From Theristus sp. LFF4_11 (Eukaryota; Nematoda; Chromadorea; Monhysterida; Xyalidae), in assembly GCA_030248135.1 (NCBI GenBank), contig JASANC010004723.1:120280-184279 (forward strand): a stretch of DNA of 64,000 bases, given 5' to 3'. The translations under genes and the position numbers were made by a program. A model generated the notes under the pieces. The model worked only from the letters and a program-made list of their open reading frames with translations, was not told the origin of the DNA and made no database searches. Positions 49,497-62,289 of the stretch are shown piece after piece; position 1 is the stretch's first letter, and each line of letters begins with the position of its first letter.

Positions 49497-51990
49497 ATGC
49501 GGATGCGCGAGCGAGCGTCAGCGAGCGGACAGCGCATCACGCATAATATGAGCCGTTTTCCCCTCGCGCGCGTTTTTCAAACTTTCTCGCTGCCCTGCAG
49601 CGAGCATAGTATAAGCCACAAACTTGGTTCTGTGCACACGAAACGAACACCCAAAGTTGTGCTTGGAGCCGCGAAAAAATTTTCATCGGACGATTTTCAT
49701 ACGCTCTAGACACGAAAAACCTATTCTGAAAATCGTGTTACTTCTTTCCCTTTGTATTTTTTTCTGGTATGTAATCAACATGTGTGCGCCCTTTCAATTT
49801 TTACCTGCGACACTTTCACAGTCGAACAAAAATGTTTCCTGGGGTAATTCCATCCGGAGATTTTGAAAATTGGGTTAATTTTTTACCCAGACCCTGTTTT
49901 TGGGTAAAAATTGGGCATTTTTAAAAGTTCGCAGGGTTTTCACCTGGTTTTAGGTGTGCGCCCTTTCAATTTTTACCTGCGACACTTTCACAGTCGAACA
50001 AAAATGTTTCATGGGGTAATTCCATCCGGAGATTTTGAAAATTGAGTTAATTTTTTACCCAGACCTTGTTTTGGGTAAAAAATTGGGCATTTTTAAAAGA
50101 TCGCAGGGTTTTCACCTGGTTTTAAGTGTGCGCCCTTTCAATTTTTACCTGCGACACTTTCACAGTGCAACAAAAATGTTTCCTGGGGTAATTTCATCCG
50201 TAGATTCAAAAAATTTTTTTTTGCCAGGGCATTTTTTTGTCAAAACTGTGCATTTTTTACAGTTCGTAGCATTTTGACTGGGTATCAGCTTTTCACTCTT
50301 ACAAATTTTGTCTGAGCTAAGAAAAATAATAGGAAAAAGGTCCAGTCCGTAGGAATTCAATGCGCTGATCACGGATTTTGGGTTAGTTTTCTTATGTGAG
50401 CAACTTTAGATGCTGAATCGTGACGATTTCGGGCGAATCGGCCGTGGAAATTGGCGAAATCGGTCTAGAAACGAAAAACAAGAAAAGGGTGTTTTCCAGG
50501 GTAATTCAATGCGCTGATCACGGATTTTGGGTTAGTTTTCTTACGTGAGCAACTTTAGATGCTGAATCGTGACGATTTCGGGCGAATCGGCCGTGGAAAT
50601 TGGCGCAATCGGTCTAGAAACGAAAAACAAGAAAAGGGTGTTTCCATGGTAATTCAATGCGCTGATCACGGATTTTGGGTTAGTTTTTTTACGTGAGCAA
50701 CTTTAGATGCTGAATCGTGACGATTTCGGGCGAATCGGCCGTGGAAATTGGCGAAATCGGTCTAGAAACGAAAAACAAGAAAATGGTGTTTTCCAGGGTA
50801 ATTCAATGCGCTGATCACGGATTTTGGGTTAGTTTTCTTACGTGAGCAACTTTAGATGCTGAATCGTGACGATTTCGGGCGAATCGGCCGTGGAAATTGG
50901 CGAAATCGGTCTAGAAACGAAAAACAGGAAAATGGTGTTTCCAGGGTAATTCAATGCGCTGATCACGGATTTTGGGTTAGTTTTCTTACGTGAGCAACTT
51001 TAGATGCTGAATCGTGACGATTTCGGGCGAATCGGCCGTGGAAATTGGCGAAATCGGTCTAGAAACGAAAAACAGGAAAATGGTGTTTTCCAGGGTAATT
51101 CAATGCGCTGATCACGGATTTTGGGGGTTAGTTTTCTTACGTGAGCAACTTTAGATGCTGAATCGTGACGATTTCGGGCGAATCGGCCGTGGAAATTGGC
51201 GAAAACGGTCTAGAAACGAAAAACAGGAAAATGGTGTTTTCCAGGGTAATTCAATGCGCTGATCACGGATTTTTGGTTAGTTTTCTTACGTGAGCAATTT
51301 TAGATGCTGAATCGTGACGATTTCGAGCAAATCGGTCGTTGAAATTGGCGAAATCGGTCTAGAAACGAAAAACAAGAAAATGGTGTTTCAGGGTAATTCA
51401 ATGCGCTGATCACGGATTTTGGGTTAGTTTTTTATGTGAGCAACTTTAGATGCTGAATCGTGACGATTTCGGGCGAATCGGCCGTGGAAATTGGCGAAAT
51501 CGGTCCAGGAACGTAAAACAAGAAAAGGGTGTTTTCCAGGGTAACTCAATGCGCTGATCACGAATTTTGGGTTAGTTTTCTTACGTGAGCAACTCTAGAT
51601 GCTGAATCGTGACGATTTCGGGCGAATCGGCCGTGGAAGTTGGCGAAATCGGTCCAGGAACGAAAAACAAGAAAAGGTTGTTTTTCAGGGTAATTAAATG
51701 CGCTGATCACGGATTTTGGGTTAGTTTTTTATGTGAGCAACTCTAGATACTGAATCGTGACGATTTCGGGCGAATCGGCCGTGGAAATTGGCGAAATCGG
51801 TCCAGAAATGAAAAACAAAAAAAACGGTGTTTTCCATGGTAATTCAATGCGCTGATCACGGATTCTGGGTTAGTTTTCTTATGTGAGCAATTCTAGGTAC
51901 TGAATCGGTACGATTTCGGGCAAATCGGCCGTGGAAATAGCATGGACGAAATTGGCCTAAAAAAACGAAAAATGAAAAAACCTGAGTTGT
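49497..51990 (+). mobile_element. Composite repeat, left part: GC-rich end, A repeats, 148-bp array
   Basis: The GC-rich end (GCGGATGCGCGAGCGAGCGT, 49500) is followed by three A repeats of about 170 bp (49785-50250; CCTTTCAATTTTTACCTGCG) and about eleven units of 147-150 bp (50350-51960). Unit spacing was counted as 149 and 148 from the AATTCAATGCGCTGATCACG motif at 50354, 50503 and 50651. Units here are much more alike than those at 700-1660, which suggests recent expansion. The TIR element follows at 52069. Confidence 0.85.
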
Positions 51991-52068
51991 CCGGGGTTTA
52001 GAAGAATGTGTGACCAACGTATTGTGATTTTGGTCCGACCTTCGCGGCTTATGTAAAAGTCAGAATAT

Positions 52069-53039
52069 TATCTAAAAATGCGGGAGACGCATATAAAAGG
52101 AGGAATATGACCTTGTGTAAGCAGTGAAAGACTTGGCTCGACAACGCTTTTCAAGTCTCTGATGTGGTACACACGGATACAAGTACATAAGAGTCATATT
52201 TTTGCGCCGTTTATTCTTTATTTCGGTTGCAAGTGGCAACCCTCGTACATTATAGACAAATGACACTTTCACATTTGTTTTTTTTTCTAGCATTTGGCGA
52301 CCACTAAAACCACTAAAATAACGATCAGACTTTAGATCGCTGACACTGGTTTGCACAAAGTGTATCGCAGAGGCGTTGGGGAACGCAAGGTCTCCTTCTG
52401 TGGCAATGACTCACCGGTTTATCCTCTCACAAAAGTTTGGTAAAAAGGGTGAAAATCAACGGAAGACAACACTTTTTGCACTGGTGCTGCTGTATGCACA
52501 GCGGTGCGTACGTTAGCAACAACAACAATTGTCACCCTCGTGGCCTGGTGGTAGTGCGTTAGACTACAGTCTGTGCGCTCGGGGGATCGAGCCCCGCCGA
52601 GGGGTATGTAGGCACTTAATGACAGAGAAAACTCGATGGGCGCCCTACTCAATGGCGTTCTGTACGCTTCTCTGGGTTAGCCCTGGCTAAAAACATCGCC
52701 TAAAAATCCCAACAAAACAACAACAACAACAACGATAAAGCTACATGCAGCAATATTTTGCAATTTCTGATGTTTCTGTTTTTGCACAGAATTTACAGAA
52801 TTTCGCACATGGTGTGATTTTAGACTAAACTGAAGAGGACAATTGAAAAATAACTTCAACGTTTTTACGCTTTTCAGCAAGCTTTTAAACAACAAACGCG
52901 GCGCAAAAATATAACTCTTATGTACTTGTATCCGTGTGTACCACATCAGAGACTTGAAAAGCGTTGTCGAGCCAAGTCTTTCACTGCTTACACAAGGTCA
53001 TATTCCTCCTTTTATATGCGTCTCCCGCATTTTTAGATA
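52069..53039 (+). mobile_element. TIR element copy 4, with nested SINE
   Basis: The ends are TATCTAAAAATGCGGGAGAC and GTCTCCCGCATTTTTAGATA, with inverted repeats of about 150 bp. A SINE is inserted at 52533-52733. It completes the composite unit that begins at 49497. Confidence 0.85.
52533..52733 (+). mobile_element. tRNA-derived SINE, copy 3, nested
   Basis: Head with TGGCCTGGTGGTAGTGCGTT and GGGGATCGAGCCCC (A and B box), body and (AAC)n tail as in copy 1. Sister TIR elements without it read GTTAGCAACAACGATAAAGC at this place, so the empty site is known and the insertion fell in an AAC-rich spot. Confidence 0.9.
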
Positions 53040-53262
53040 ATATTATAATGGGCACATATTATAATGGTCGGTCGACTGCACATTTTGCACACACGGATAC
53101 GCAAGAACTATAGCTCCATAGTTTCAGCTAGACCGAGTTAAAGCTGAACTCCCTCTATATTTAGTGTTACGCAAAAGCGTCCTATAAAACTAAATATAGT
53201 AGTAGGCCAATGCAAGTGTCTGATGTCTGTGCGTGCGTTCCATGGATCGGCTCAGCAGATAA

Positions 53263-53610
53263 CTAATGGGACCCCGGCTGCCCAGGCAAACTGCATCTCG
53301 GTTTAACGGAATCTACGGATCCCCACTGGGAAAGGGTCCAAGTGGCGTTCCATGAAGCTAGACATTGAGGAATATGGTCTTTTTGTCCGACTCTATGACA
53401 GTTTAGTGCATAAAGTCCATAGGGAATTTTGGTCTCGCATTCATGTGTTCCATCCAGTTTTGTCTCTTCGTCTCGTTTCATGAAGGGATGACTTTCATAT
53501 GAACTTTGAACGCACTCTTCAACAATGAAGATAACATACAGTTCATTGAACGGCTTTATCGGTCTGCAAGAAACGGTCTGCATAAACGCTGAAGACCGCA
53601 TGCTGTACAC
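53263..53610 (-). CDS. Putative Cys-containing exon, unrecognised
   Basis: An open frame on - runs from a possible acceptor near 53600 (ccgtgtacag or tttcttgcag) to a stop at 53263. It encodes about 100 residues with seven or so Cys, including ELYVIFIVEECVQSS, GTHECETKIPYGLYALNC and PQCLASWNATWTLSQWG. The spacing suggests an extracellular domain. The 3' end lies 220 bp from a TIR element. No family was recognised. Confidence 0.35.
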   Translation of the reverse strand: MYSMRSSAFMQTVSCRPIKPFNELYVIFIVEECVQSSYESHPFMKRDEETKLDGTHECETKIPYGLYALNCHRVGQKDHIPQCLASWNATWTLSQWGSVDSVKPRCSLPGQPGSH

Positions 53611-53719
53611 GGTGAGTTTCTTACTTTTACGAATGCGTGCCTCACAAAAAAAGCTTGTTGAGTAGGGCAGCCACTTGTTGAGCCTGCATCTGGCTAAACC
53701 ACAAATACAAAGCACGTTA

Positions 53720-54580
53720 TTGTGTGTCCGATAGTGGAACCTTCAAAGAACGTCTGAACATTATTCCGTCTGTCGGAAACTAAACTGCGTTACTGAAAAT
53801 GCTGTCACCAAGCAATATGTCTCGCAGTTGTTGGTTTGTTGTTGTTTACGGTCTGAAACGCGCGGTTGTCAGGAATGAAACTTACAGGTCTGCGCACGAG
53901 CCAGACAAGCCAGACAGTTGGCTAGACACTACTGCATTATTTCGCATGTATTATCGAAGCATATGCCGAAATGGTTATTGTTATGTTTTTAAATACTGTG
54001 CTAAAAGTGCTAAACGCTAATACCGGCTTATCTGAAAACTGAAATACTTGGCTAAGCCGCACATACATGTACTGACACTGTGTCTGTGTGGAACACCACA
54101 AATGCTAACTTCAGTTGCAAAAAGTCAAAGACATGTAGATATTAAACATGACGCAACACACATGAATTGTAGTTTTTAACAATTTCAACGATGAAACAGT
54201 CTTGATATTGTTTAGTGAGAATTATTCTCGGATAGTCAATAACCAACTAAAACAAAGAGCATTGGACGTAACAACAGAAAAGTGCAAGATGAATAAACAA
54301 CGGTTAATTTCATAAAAATGTTGCGCAAATACATTCATATGTAAAAAACACACCGTGATCCTTTGCATGAATTCAACTGAAAAAGAAAGTCAGGAAGTTG
54401 TTCGAACATTCATCAATATAAAAAATCGGAATTTTGTGGCCATTGTTAGAAATAACATGGGGAAAAGTGTTGCATCAACGCAGATTCTACAATGTACACT
54501 GCGCAAAATAATGTGTGCGGCATGAAGTCTTTAGTGAGCATGCACATGTAAATGAAAAGAAAACGGTGATATTTTTTCGT
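53720..54580. other. AT-rich, no gene seen
   Basis: The ORF at 53799-54020 has no domain or splice support. No shared repeats were noticed. Confidence 0.4.
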
Positions 54581-54583
54581 AAG

Positions 54584-55067
54584 TACCGTATTACCTCTAT
54601 TAACCCCCCCCCCAAAATTAAACCCCCCCCCCAAAAATAAACCCCCACCCCCTCGACAAGTTTCCAAATAATCCCCCCCCCCAAAAAAAATAATCCCCCA
54701 TGGGGGATTATATTGGAAACCTGTTTGAAACACATACCCAGAAAAACATACACATAAACAGTGAATTCAGTGGCTGGTTGCAGTGAAAATGATGAAATTG
54801 TGCTACCAAAGGCCCCAAATGGATGAGTTAATGGTAATTTCATTACAAAAGGCTGTTGTAAAAGGAAATTTCTATGTAGAGTAGAAGTTTCTGCGACTTC
54901 CTTCCTGCCAATGAAGGTATTTTTGCCATTTTACCCACTCCTAAAAATGGTTTCCAAATAACCCCCCCCCCCCCAAAAATAAAGCCCCCCCCCCAAAATA
55001 AACCCCCACCCCCAGAAGTCGCTGAAGAAATAAACCCCCATGGGGGTTTATTAGAGGTAATACGGTA
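54584..55067. mobile_element. C/G-run TIR element, copy 4 (reverse)
   Basis: It starts TACCGTATTACCTCTATTAA and ends TTAGAGGTAATACGGTA, opposite in orientation to copies 1 and 3. The core is shared (GGATGAGTTAATGGTAATTT). Runs of 8-12 C give it strong G-quadruplex or slippage potential. Confidence 0.85.
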
Positions 55068-55069
55068 TT

Positions 55070-58000
55070 TGTTCATGTACGTCTATTTACATGTAAAACT
55101 GCACATGAAAAGGCCGGAAAAGAAGGTTCGGAAAATGAATCAGCATAAATCTGAACTTTTTAAAAAGTGTTTCCAGGAACCGAATATTTTCAAACGTCTT
55201 CATGTGTTATAGAATACTAGTAAAACAGAAATTAACAGTTTTAGAGGAAGATTTCCGACTATCAAAAAACAAAGGTTACCCATTTAAAATGATGGAACAC
55301 AATCACAGCAAATGTGTTTGAAAACACACACACACTTGGCGAAACATGTGTTGAACAAAAAACAGAACAATACAGCCACAGACAGAACACTGGCGGTCGA
55401 CCATGGAAGTAAAAAAAAAAAAGTTTGTAACTCAGTAAAGAAAAACAATTGAACTCTATGGCTGCGTGTAAAACAAATCTCAGCGTACACATCACGTGAA
55501 ATACCGCATAATCAGAGGCGCTGTTTGATTTTAGAAATGTCGATTTTTGAATTTCACATTTCAATTGAACTGGGTGTGTGGCGTAGACAAACAATTGAGA
55601 GATGCAAAATCAAATCAAGTCATAAATTCCGCCGAGTATAATTTCGGTTTTCAAACGAGACTGTCTGGCACTTCAGACTGTCTATTGGGAATGTGACTAT
55701 TAAAATTCATTCACATACTCTGAAATTTCGATTCGAAATACAATTTTAACCCCAGCTTTTCGCATAAACACCGACATACCACATTCAAGTACATGGAGTG
55801 AAATTCGTTGGAAAATCCTGTGGAAGGAATTGAATATGCGAGAACGTATACATGTACGTGGGACACGTGTTCGCTCTAGAATCGTTCTTTAAAACATAAA
55901 TTTTAACACACATACACACGCAGAACAACGTGCGTATTGAACGCACAGCACATTGAACATTCTGGTTTGTATGTTTGCATAGTAGTTTTCTGTAACATAG
56001 ACATATACAACGTTACACAATACACATGTTATGTGCATCTATGTCCAGTGTGCTGAAACATGTATAGCCTATAGGGTATACACATATATATATATAGCGT
56101 AGAGCATAAGGGTGGGGGTGCAGTAGTGAATTTTAAAATTCGCTTCAATGGACACACACACACACAAACGCACATGTGTTCAATACTGGAACTTTTATAA
56201 ATACCGGGTGCGCTGAAAGTGACGAACTGTTCTGCAGTAAAGAAAAACTTCAAATTTCATAAAAAATCAACGATTTTCCAGAAACGAAGATGCGACAAAT
56301 TAACACAAAATAGCAAACAAAACATTCCTAGTAACAGTTCAACGAGAGCTGAAACAAAACAACAAACTCACTACATATCAGCACATCGTGTGGTCACCAT
56401 CGCACACCACGTGCGTTGTATGTGTGCCAGCAGCGTATAAACGCAGCGCACAAACTAACATACAAACGCATTGATCTATTCAAATGCACATACATGTACG
56501 TAACACGCGTTCCAGCCGTCCATTTTATGTATTCTGACGCTGAATACGAACAGGGTGTTTGTAAAAGTATCAAACTGCGTATTAATGGACATAGCTAAAG
56601 TACATGCAGATGCGAGTGATTTACCGCGCAACTAGTAAGAACTGATACTACAACGAAGAAGAGCAATGAAGAGATGCGATGACTTGTGATGACATGCAAG
56701 CACTTTACACGCCTCCCAGCGCACTTTCTGACCACCCTGCCGCGTGCGTGGCGTGCGTCTGTGAGCGTCGCGTGTCCGCATAGCTGGTTGTGGCTGTGTC
56801 TGCCGCGTTCCACCGGTCGTACTAGTCACGCAGCAAATGTCTAGTCCTCGCTTGTCTAGACATCGCCGGCGGGCTGAGTTTAGAAGAGAGACAGACCTTT
56901 ACAGCCGTGACACACGTTTTTGGACACGAATGTACATGTACTATTTTTGATTCAAGTTTTGCGTATTGTGGACTTTTTTGCGGCAGTGTACATTGATTTT
57001 GATCACGCAATAATACATTTGTACATGTACATTGTTTGGCTGTATGTGTGTGGGACAAAAAAATGAAACTTCCGAGTAATGCGAACAAGTTTTACATAAA
57101 AATAGCATCACTGACACATAAAATGCGCATATATGTACGTGTACTACTTGCAAGTCGGTAGATTTGTAAGAATGTCCAAATGTGCAATGTTCGTATGTGA
57201 AATCTTTACTCACATTGGGACATTTCAATGGTGGTTTTGTGTTCCGTGTGAGTTGGTGTTCTCGTGTTGCCAATGCTAAAATTGAACGTGTGTTACCAGT
57301 AGTTTAGCAGAACTTGGATACTCATGTGCACAGTCAGTGCTCCTAATTAAACTCAAAACCTGAACTGGCCAGGAGAACAATTAAGCAATATCAAACCTTG
57401 TAGCCTTTGACAATCACCCTGTAGCAACGACACAAAGAGGGAACAGAACAAAAAATAAAAATCGACAGCTAGATAGAAACTGACAACAAAAAATCCTATC
57501 ACGCGATTGCAAACAAAACACTTTGTATCGAACGAAACTTCAACGATTAATTGTTGTGTGAGGATTGCTATTTAAAAAAAGCAACTCCAACGTTATTCGA
57601 TCTCGATGCCTATTCTATGCGATAGAAAAAGACTGAAGCATCCAAGTCAATGCACATCAGCAGGCTGAGCTGAACAACAAAAAATGAAAATGGCAGCGCG
57701 TGCACGCGTGCAAACTGGATTCGAGCATACTGGGTGACAAAAGAAGTGGAACAAAAAACTGGAATTTGCATATTTCAGCATCAGAAGCGTTTGTGTTTAT
57801 TCAGGTCCACACGTGTGTGATCTGAAAAATCTGAAATGAGAATTTGTCGCTTTTTTGTTACACACACACGTTCAATAACACATTCAAAAGACCAATGTAA
57901 GTTGGAGCAAAAAAATACGTGAGTTCGTGGCACAGCAGAAGAGGTATTGCAAATTGTAAAAAAAATAATTTTACTATGATTGAAAAAACACAGCGGAAAT

Positions 58001-58300
58001 CTCGAGGAAAATTCAGGACATGAAAATTCAGGTACTTAGTAGTGGCACGTTGGCCCTCTGTTTGTTACGCTTGACTTTGTTTGATTTTCTTAGGTTCTTC
58101 TGTCGTCAATTGAATGTCATTTCGGATTTCTCCATTCTTCACAGCTATCAACGTGTCAGTTTGTTTAGCACTCGGTTCAACCACACGAATTCGTGAACAA
58201 ATTCTGCGCTCAAAACAAACTGGGATAATAAATAAAATACAATTCAATTTGTCCTAGCAGTAAAAGTCACTATATCATCACCCGGATGTTTTTTCTACCC
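55070..58300. other. AT-rich, no gene seen
   Basis: The stretch has many short overlapping ORFs and CA/TG-rich patches (55315-55335, 56150-56170). Nothing could be supported as coding, and no large repeat is shared with other parts. Confidence 0.4.
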
Positions 58301-58313
58301 AACGGCCTTTCTA

Positions 58314-59760
58314 TCACGGTATATCATAGAAGTGCCACTGATTGCTCGGCTGTAGCACCAACGACAGTGGATCTCCTGGCTCGTAGGCATTGTAGTGCAT
58401 GCGGCAGTTGCCTGTGCAATCGTTCAATAATAGTGGGATCAACACATTCGTAAAGTCGTACTCTGAGGATATACACTCTGTTATATTTTATAACACAGTT
58501 AACCTTGTAGCGTAATAAACAAACACACAGGCACAGTGTGTGTTAGAAGTGCAGCGCGTTGACGCGTGTAAGTACATAATACAACTTTGACCACATAACA
58601 CTCTGTTTATAACAGAGTGCACTGCCTTCTGACCAGAACTGTGCGAGGCGGCGTGCGGAACGTGGTGTACGTGCCGTCAGGTTGCAGTGCGCATTGTCGC
58701 AAACGTTTGTCCGCAGGTGTGCGCACCCGCATGGTGCTGGCTGGCTAGTGCACCCCGTCCCATACGCACGTCGCACGGGTTTGCTTCAGACTAGCACTTG
58801 GATCTGCTTCTTGTGTCATCAGACTGAACAAAGTATGCTTTTTTGAACTTCGCACTTTTGTAGCTGCATGGACTCAGGCGAAACCTTAAGTTACACTGAG
58901 AACTACGAATCTGCGGGGTTTGGTTGAAAGCAAACACACCCCATTTGTGTGGCTAAATATTTTCTTGCAACGATCCGATACCGTTTCTTTTTTCGCGAAA
59001 AATAAAGGTGACAGCTTTCACCAAAACTACTGCATACCAGCGGCAGGCCCGGAGTGTGCCCAGCTGTAGCCGACACAATGCGGCGTGTCCCAGCAGCGCT
59101 CGTTGCATTCGACTATTGAAGCTGGCGATTCATCAATGACGTCACCCACGCCTTCCATGTTCGCCAGACGTTGCGCAATCAGCACGGGGCTGCCTGGAGA
59201 TGGGAGTGTTACCGATATTTGAAATCATGGTGTTGTGCGTCAACCGTTCATACCCGTAAAACCCGGTTATTATTAGTTCAGGTATATCATGAGGGTTTTC
59301 TATGGCGGTGTGAACCAAAATGTTCCACTTCTGCTCATTCATTCAATCGTTCTTTTATTTTTTTCGCAAGAATGCAGGAAGCTCAGATAAAGCTGTTAAG
59401 CATGATATATGGAGACTCGTAGATACAAGTATGAGATACGGCTTGAAAACATGTTCGTAGTGTATAAAAAATAGAAAAAAATAACCGCCTTTGCGACCTT
59501 TAAAACTAGCACGTCTGTACGTACATCACATATCTGTAAAAATTTTGATTTTGACAAGTATATAAACCCTGGTTACAACCCGTTGATTGCTTTAGTTGAA
59601 TTTTTTTTGTCCTACAAGATTTTTTAAAACAAAAAGTCAGTACAAACTTACGATATTGACAGTAACGCGGCCCGTTGCCCCAAGCATTGGATGTTATACT
59701 CAGCTCTTCAGCAGATGTTGTACTTAAATTTGCAAAAAAACTTTTAGACATTTTCAAAGT
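58314..59760 (-). CDS. PAN/Apple-like Cys-rich protein (partial model)
   Basis: Supported pieces on -: an exon ending at 59652 (ITSNAWGNGPRYCQY, good donor c|gtaagt); an exon 59193-59038 with ASIVECNERCWDTPHCVGYS, the C-x3-C...CVGYSW pattern of PAN/Apple modules; a Cys-rich stretch around 58660-58790 (CGCAHLRTNVCDNAHCNLTA); and a last exon 58462-58314 with NDCTGNCRMHYNAYEPGDPL, ending WHFYDIP. The middle exon boundaries are unresolved because several frames stay open there. The Cys spacing and an N-x-T-x-C feature recall the gene at 34011-35400, so both may belong to one local family of extracellular proteins. Confidence 0.5.
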
Positions 59761-60032
59761 GTATTTTTTACGTGAGGTTCCTTTCAGCCGAAAGAACCTT
59801 TCTGTATGAAACGCACTGAGAAAAACATTCGCTACTAACTGTGCTACTAAAGAGCTACAACTATTATTCAAGTGTTTGCAAGATTTGCCTTTGCTGCTAA
59901 AGGTGAAAATGAATGCGGATTTATCAGGTACTAGTTGTGTAATATGTACATGTGGGTAGCTGAATGCTTTTTTTGTTTGTATGTTTATTTCATTTAAATA
60001 GTGCACCGTTGTACGTACAGTAGTAAAACGTA

Positions 60033-60619
60033 CTAAGTGTAGGAGATTAAGAGCATTGATTCATTCTTCGGGTTGTCGGCAGACCAGGTGACTCCCAGGT
60101 CGTGGCCGCCAGTTCCCGGCAGGATGTAGCTGGCGTTCCACCGGGGCGCATTTGCGTCAAAATAGTTCTTGGTGAAATACCATCCGTCCGCTCCGGTTGT
60201 CTCATTCGTTGTCTTGAACATCGCAAATACCCATGGCTAAAAAAGCACAAATTCACGACAAAAAGACAAAACCCGATGCGAATTCGTCGTCTGACATGTG
60301 AATGTTGAAAAAACTTGACACTCAATGAACGCTTTTTTACACCACTATTTTTTTCAAACATAACTTTGTGACCGTCTTCAAACCTATAATTGAACAAAGG
60401 AGAAAATGCTGGCCGAACAGAACTCACCAAACCATGTGATGCTGATACGATCGTCGGTTTTGAGACCTTCAGGAACTGCATCTTGCTTGACGGCCAGAAT
60501 GCATTGAAGCCTTGTACAAATCCTTTGTACGGCACGTCAAAATGTCGACAGCCTACCTGTGGGCCTATGTAAAAGAGCAAAGTCAACCAATCAATCAATC
60601 AATCAATTGTCAATCAATC

Positions 60620-60669
<50 letters not shown>

Positions 60670-60837
60670 TATACAAGAGGGAAGCATCAGACGTGCTCAC
60701 ACAGCACACACCTTGGTATAAGTCGTATCTTGTAGTCGATGTGAAATAACCTTCCATAACGTAGCATGAGCTCCGATAGTAGGCCGACTGATAGGGAGCC
60801 GAGGTGCCGTTTAGAGATGCACAGATGTCAATGAAGT
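60033..60837 (-). CDS. Cys-containing, probably extracellular protein, 3' part, unrecognised
   Basis: Model (-): exons 60837-60701, 60556-60428, 60236-60033, in phase, about 155 residues to the stop. Features include DICASLNGTSAPYQSAYYRS, CYVMEGYFTSTTRYDLYQ, then VGCRHFDVPYKGFVQGFNAF and FTKNYFDANAPRWNASYILP, ending SMLLISYT. Several N-x-S/T sites suggest secretion. The first exon may instead begin upstream near 60883 (YRHYQTHYQKVVPDFID). Upstream exons were not found; the minisatellite at 60928-61001 begins about 45 bp further. No family was recognised. Confidence 0.5.
60582..60670. repeat. (AATC)n microsatellite
   Basis: About 20 CAAT/AATC units with two short interruptions, inside the intron 60557-60700 of the - strand gene. 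Confidence 0.95.
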
Positions 60838-60927
60838 CTGGAACAACTTTTTGATAGTGTGTTTGATAGTGTCTGTATATATTTTTCTGAAAGTCCACCC
60901 TATCCACCATGTTTGGATGGGCAGTAG

Positions 60928-61001
60928 GAGAACTGGTACCCGGAGAACTGGTCACCGGAGAACTGGTCACCGGAGAACTGGTCACGCGGAGAACTGGTAC
61001 C
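60928..61001. repeat. 15-16 bp minisatellite, inverted copy
   Basis: Five units of GGAGAACTGGTACCC or GGAGAACTGGTCACC, the reverse complement of the unit at 296-415. Confidence 0.9.
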
Positions 61002-62289
61002 CTCTGGTTTGCGGATGCGGCTTTCTTCAGCCGCACACCTCCGTTACCTTTGTTAAACAATGTGACAATGTGGAATCATTTAATAATGTAGATGTGGAAC
61101 CAAAACGTTCAGCGCTTAAAAATCTAGGCGTCAGATATTTTGACTGCATGCACCTCTGCCACCGCGACACTGAAACCGAACAGATGGATCGATCTGAAAT
61201 TGTTTCGCCTATTCAAGTGGTGGTGGCCATTTAACAGATCCTGTTTAGTTTTTTATTGTTTCAGTTGGGTTTAAAAAGTCAAACGCCTGCGACAATTGAG
61301 ATAATAGTGAGTGGCCAATGTAACGCTGAGAAACGGGGACCGGCTTATAAACGTAACAGGATTTTTGGCAAGGTAAACATTTTGGCACCCGCCCGTGAAA
61401 ACGCCACAAATATGTGGGAGGGGCTTAAAAGTGAGAGACGTGTGCCCACATGCATGTGCAGGACTTTTACAGTAGTTAAATCTTGCTGTTTGTTTACCGT
61501 TCAGTTTTTTCGCCAGTCGATCTGAGATCGCGCCAACCGGCAACGCACCGCGCATCGCCAAGCGAAAAAACGCACACAACACGAACACGTCAATGTGCAT
61601 TGCGGTGTGTTTGTAATGTTTGCAACGTAAATTTTCAAGTACCTACATGCATGTAGGTGTACATTATTAGGTTATTTTGTCATTTATAATCAATTACGGT
61701 ACATGTTAATTTTTACGTGTTTGTCTTGAAAATTGCACCCCAAAACTACAGAAAATAAACCACATGAAGTGCTGTAAGTTATTTTCAGATGTTTCTAAAT
61801 ATCCGGAAATCTGTTAGTCTGTTGCCATGTTACTGTGAGTTGATCAATCTCACAAACAGGGTGGGTCAGTGAGTGAACTGAAATCTGCCACTGGTTATCG
61901 AGTCATGTTTCATTTGATTCATTTGATTCAGTAACCTGAAAAGGTTGTGTTGTTAGAAACACGTTGATTGCATGGAGCTGTTTTCAGTGCGGTTGTCAAG
62001 AAAGGTTTATTACGTATGTGATTTTGTATTTTTTGGAAACGTTATAAATCAAATCATTAATAACACACCCCTGTGCTAGTTTAAGCTATTGATGCCCACA
62101 ACGAAGATTATTATTCGAAACTACTGGGGGGCTGAATATCCAAATCAAACTGTTTAATGGCCCTCTGGACATTTTTTGCCGCAATTTACTTCGATTTGAT
62201 AACATTGCGCTAAGTTCTGAAAATGAAAAAAAAACACCTGAAGAAAGTCAAAAAGTCCTAAAAACAATTCGTTGCCTAATATCCTTTTC

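Noticed and set aside
52072..52946. Several ORFs inside the TIR element
   Set aside because: They translate the inverted repeats and the SINE; no transposase motif.
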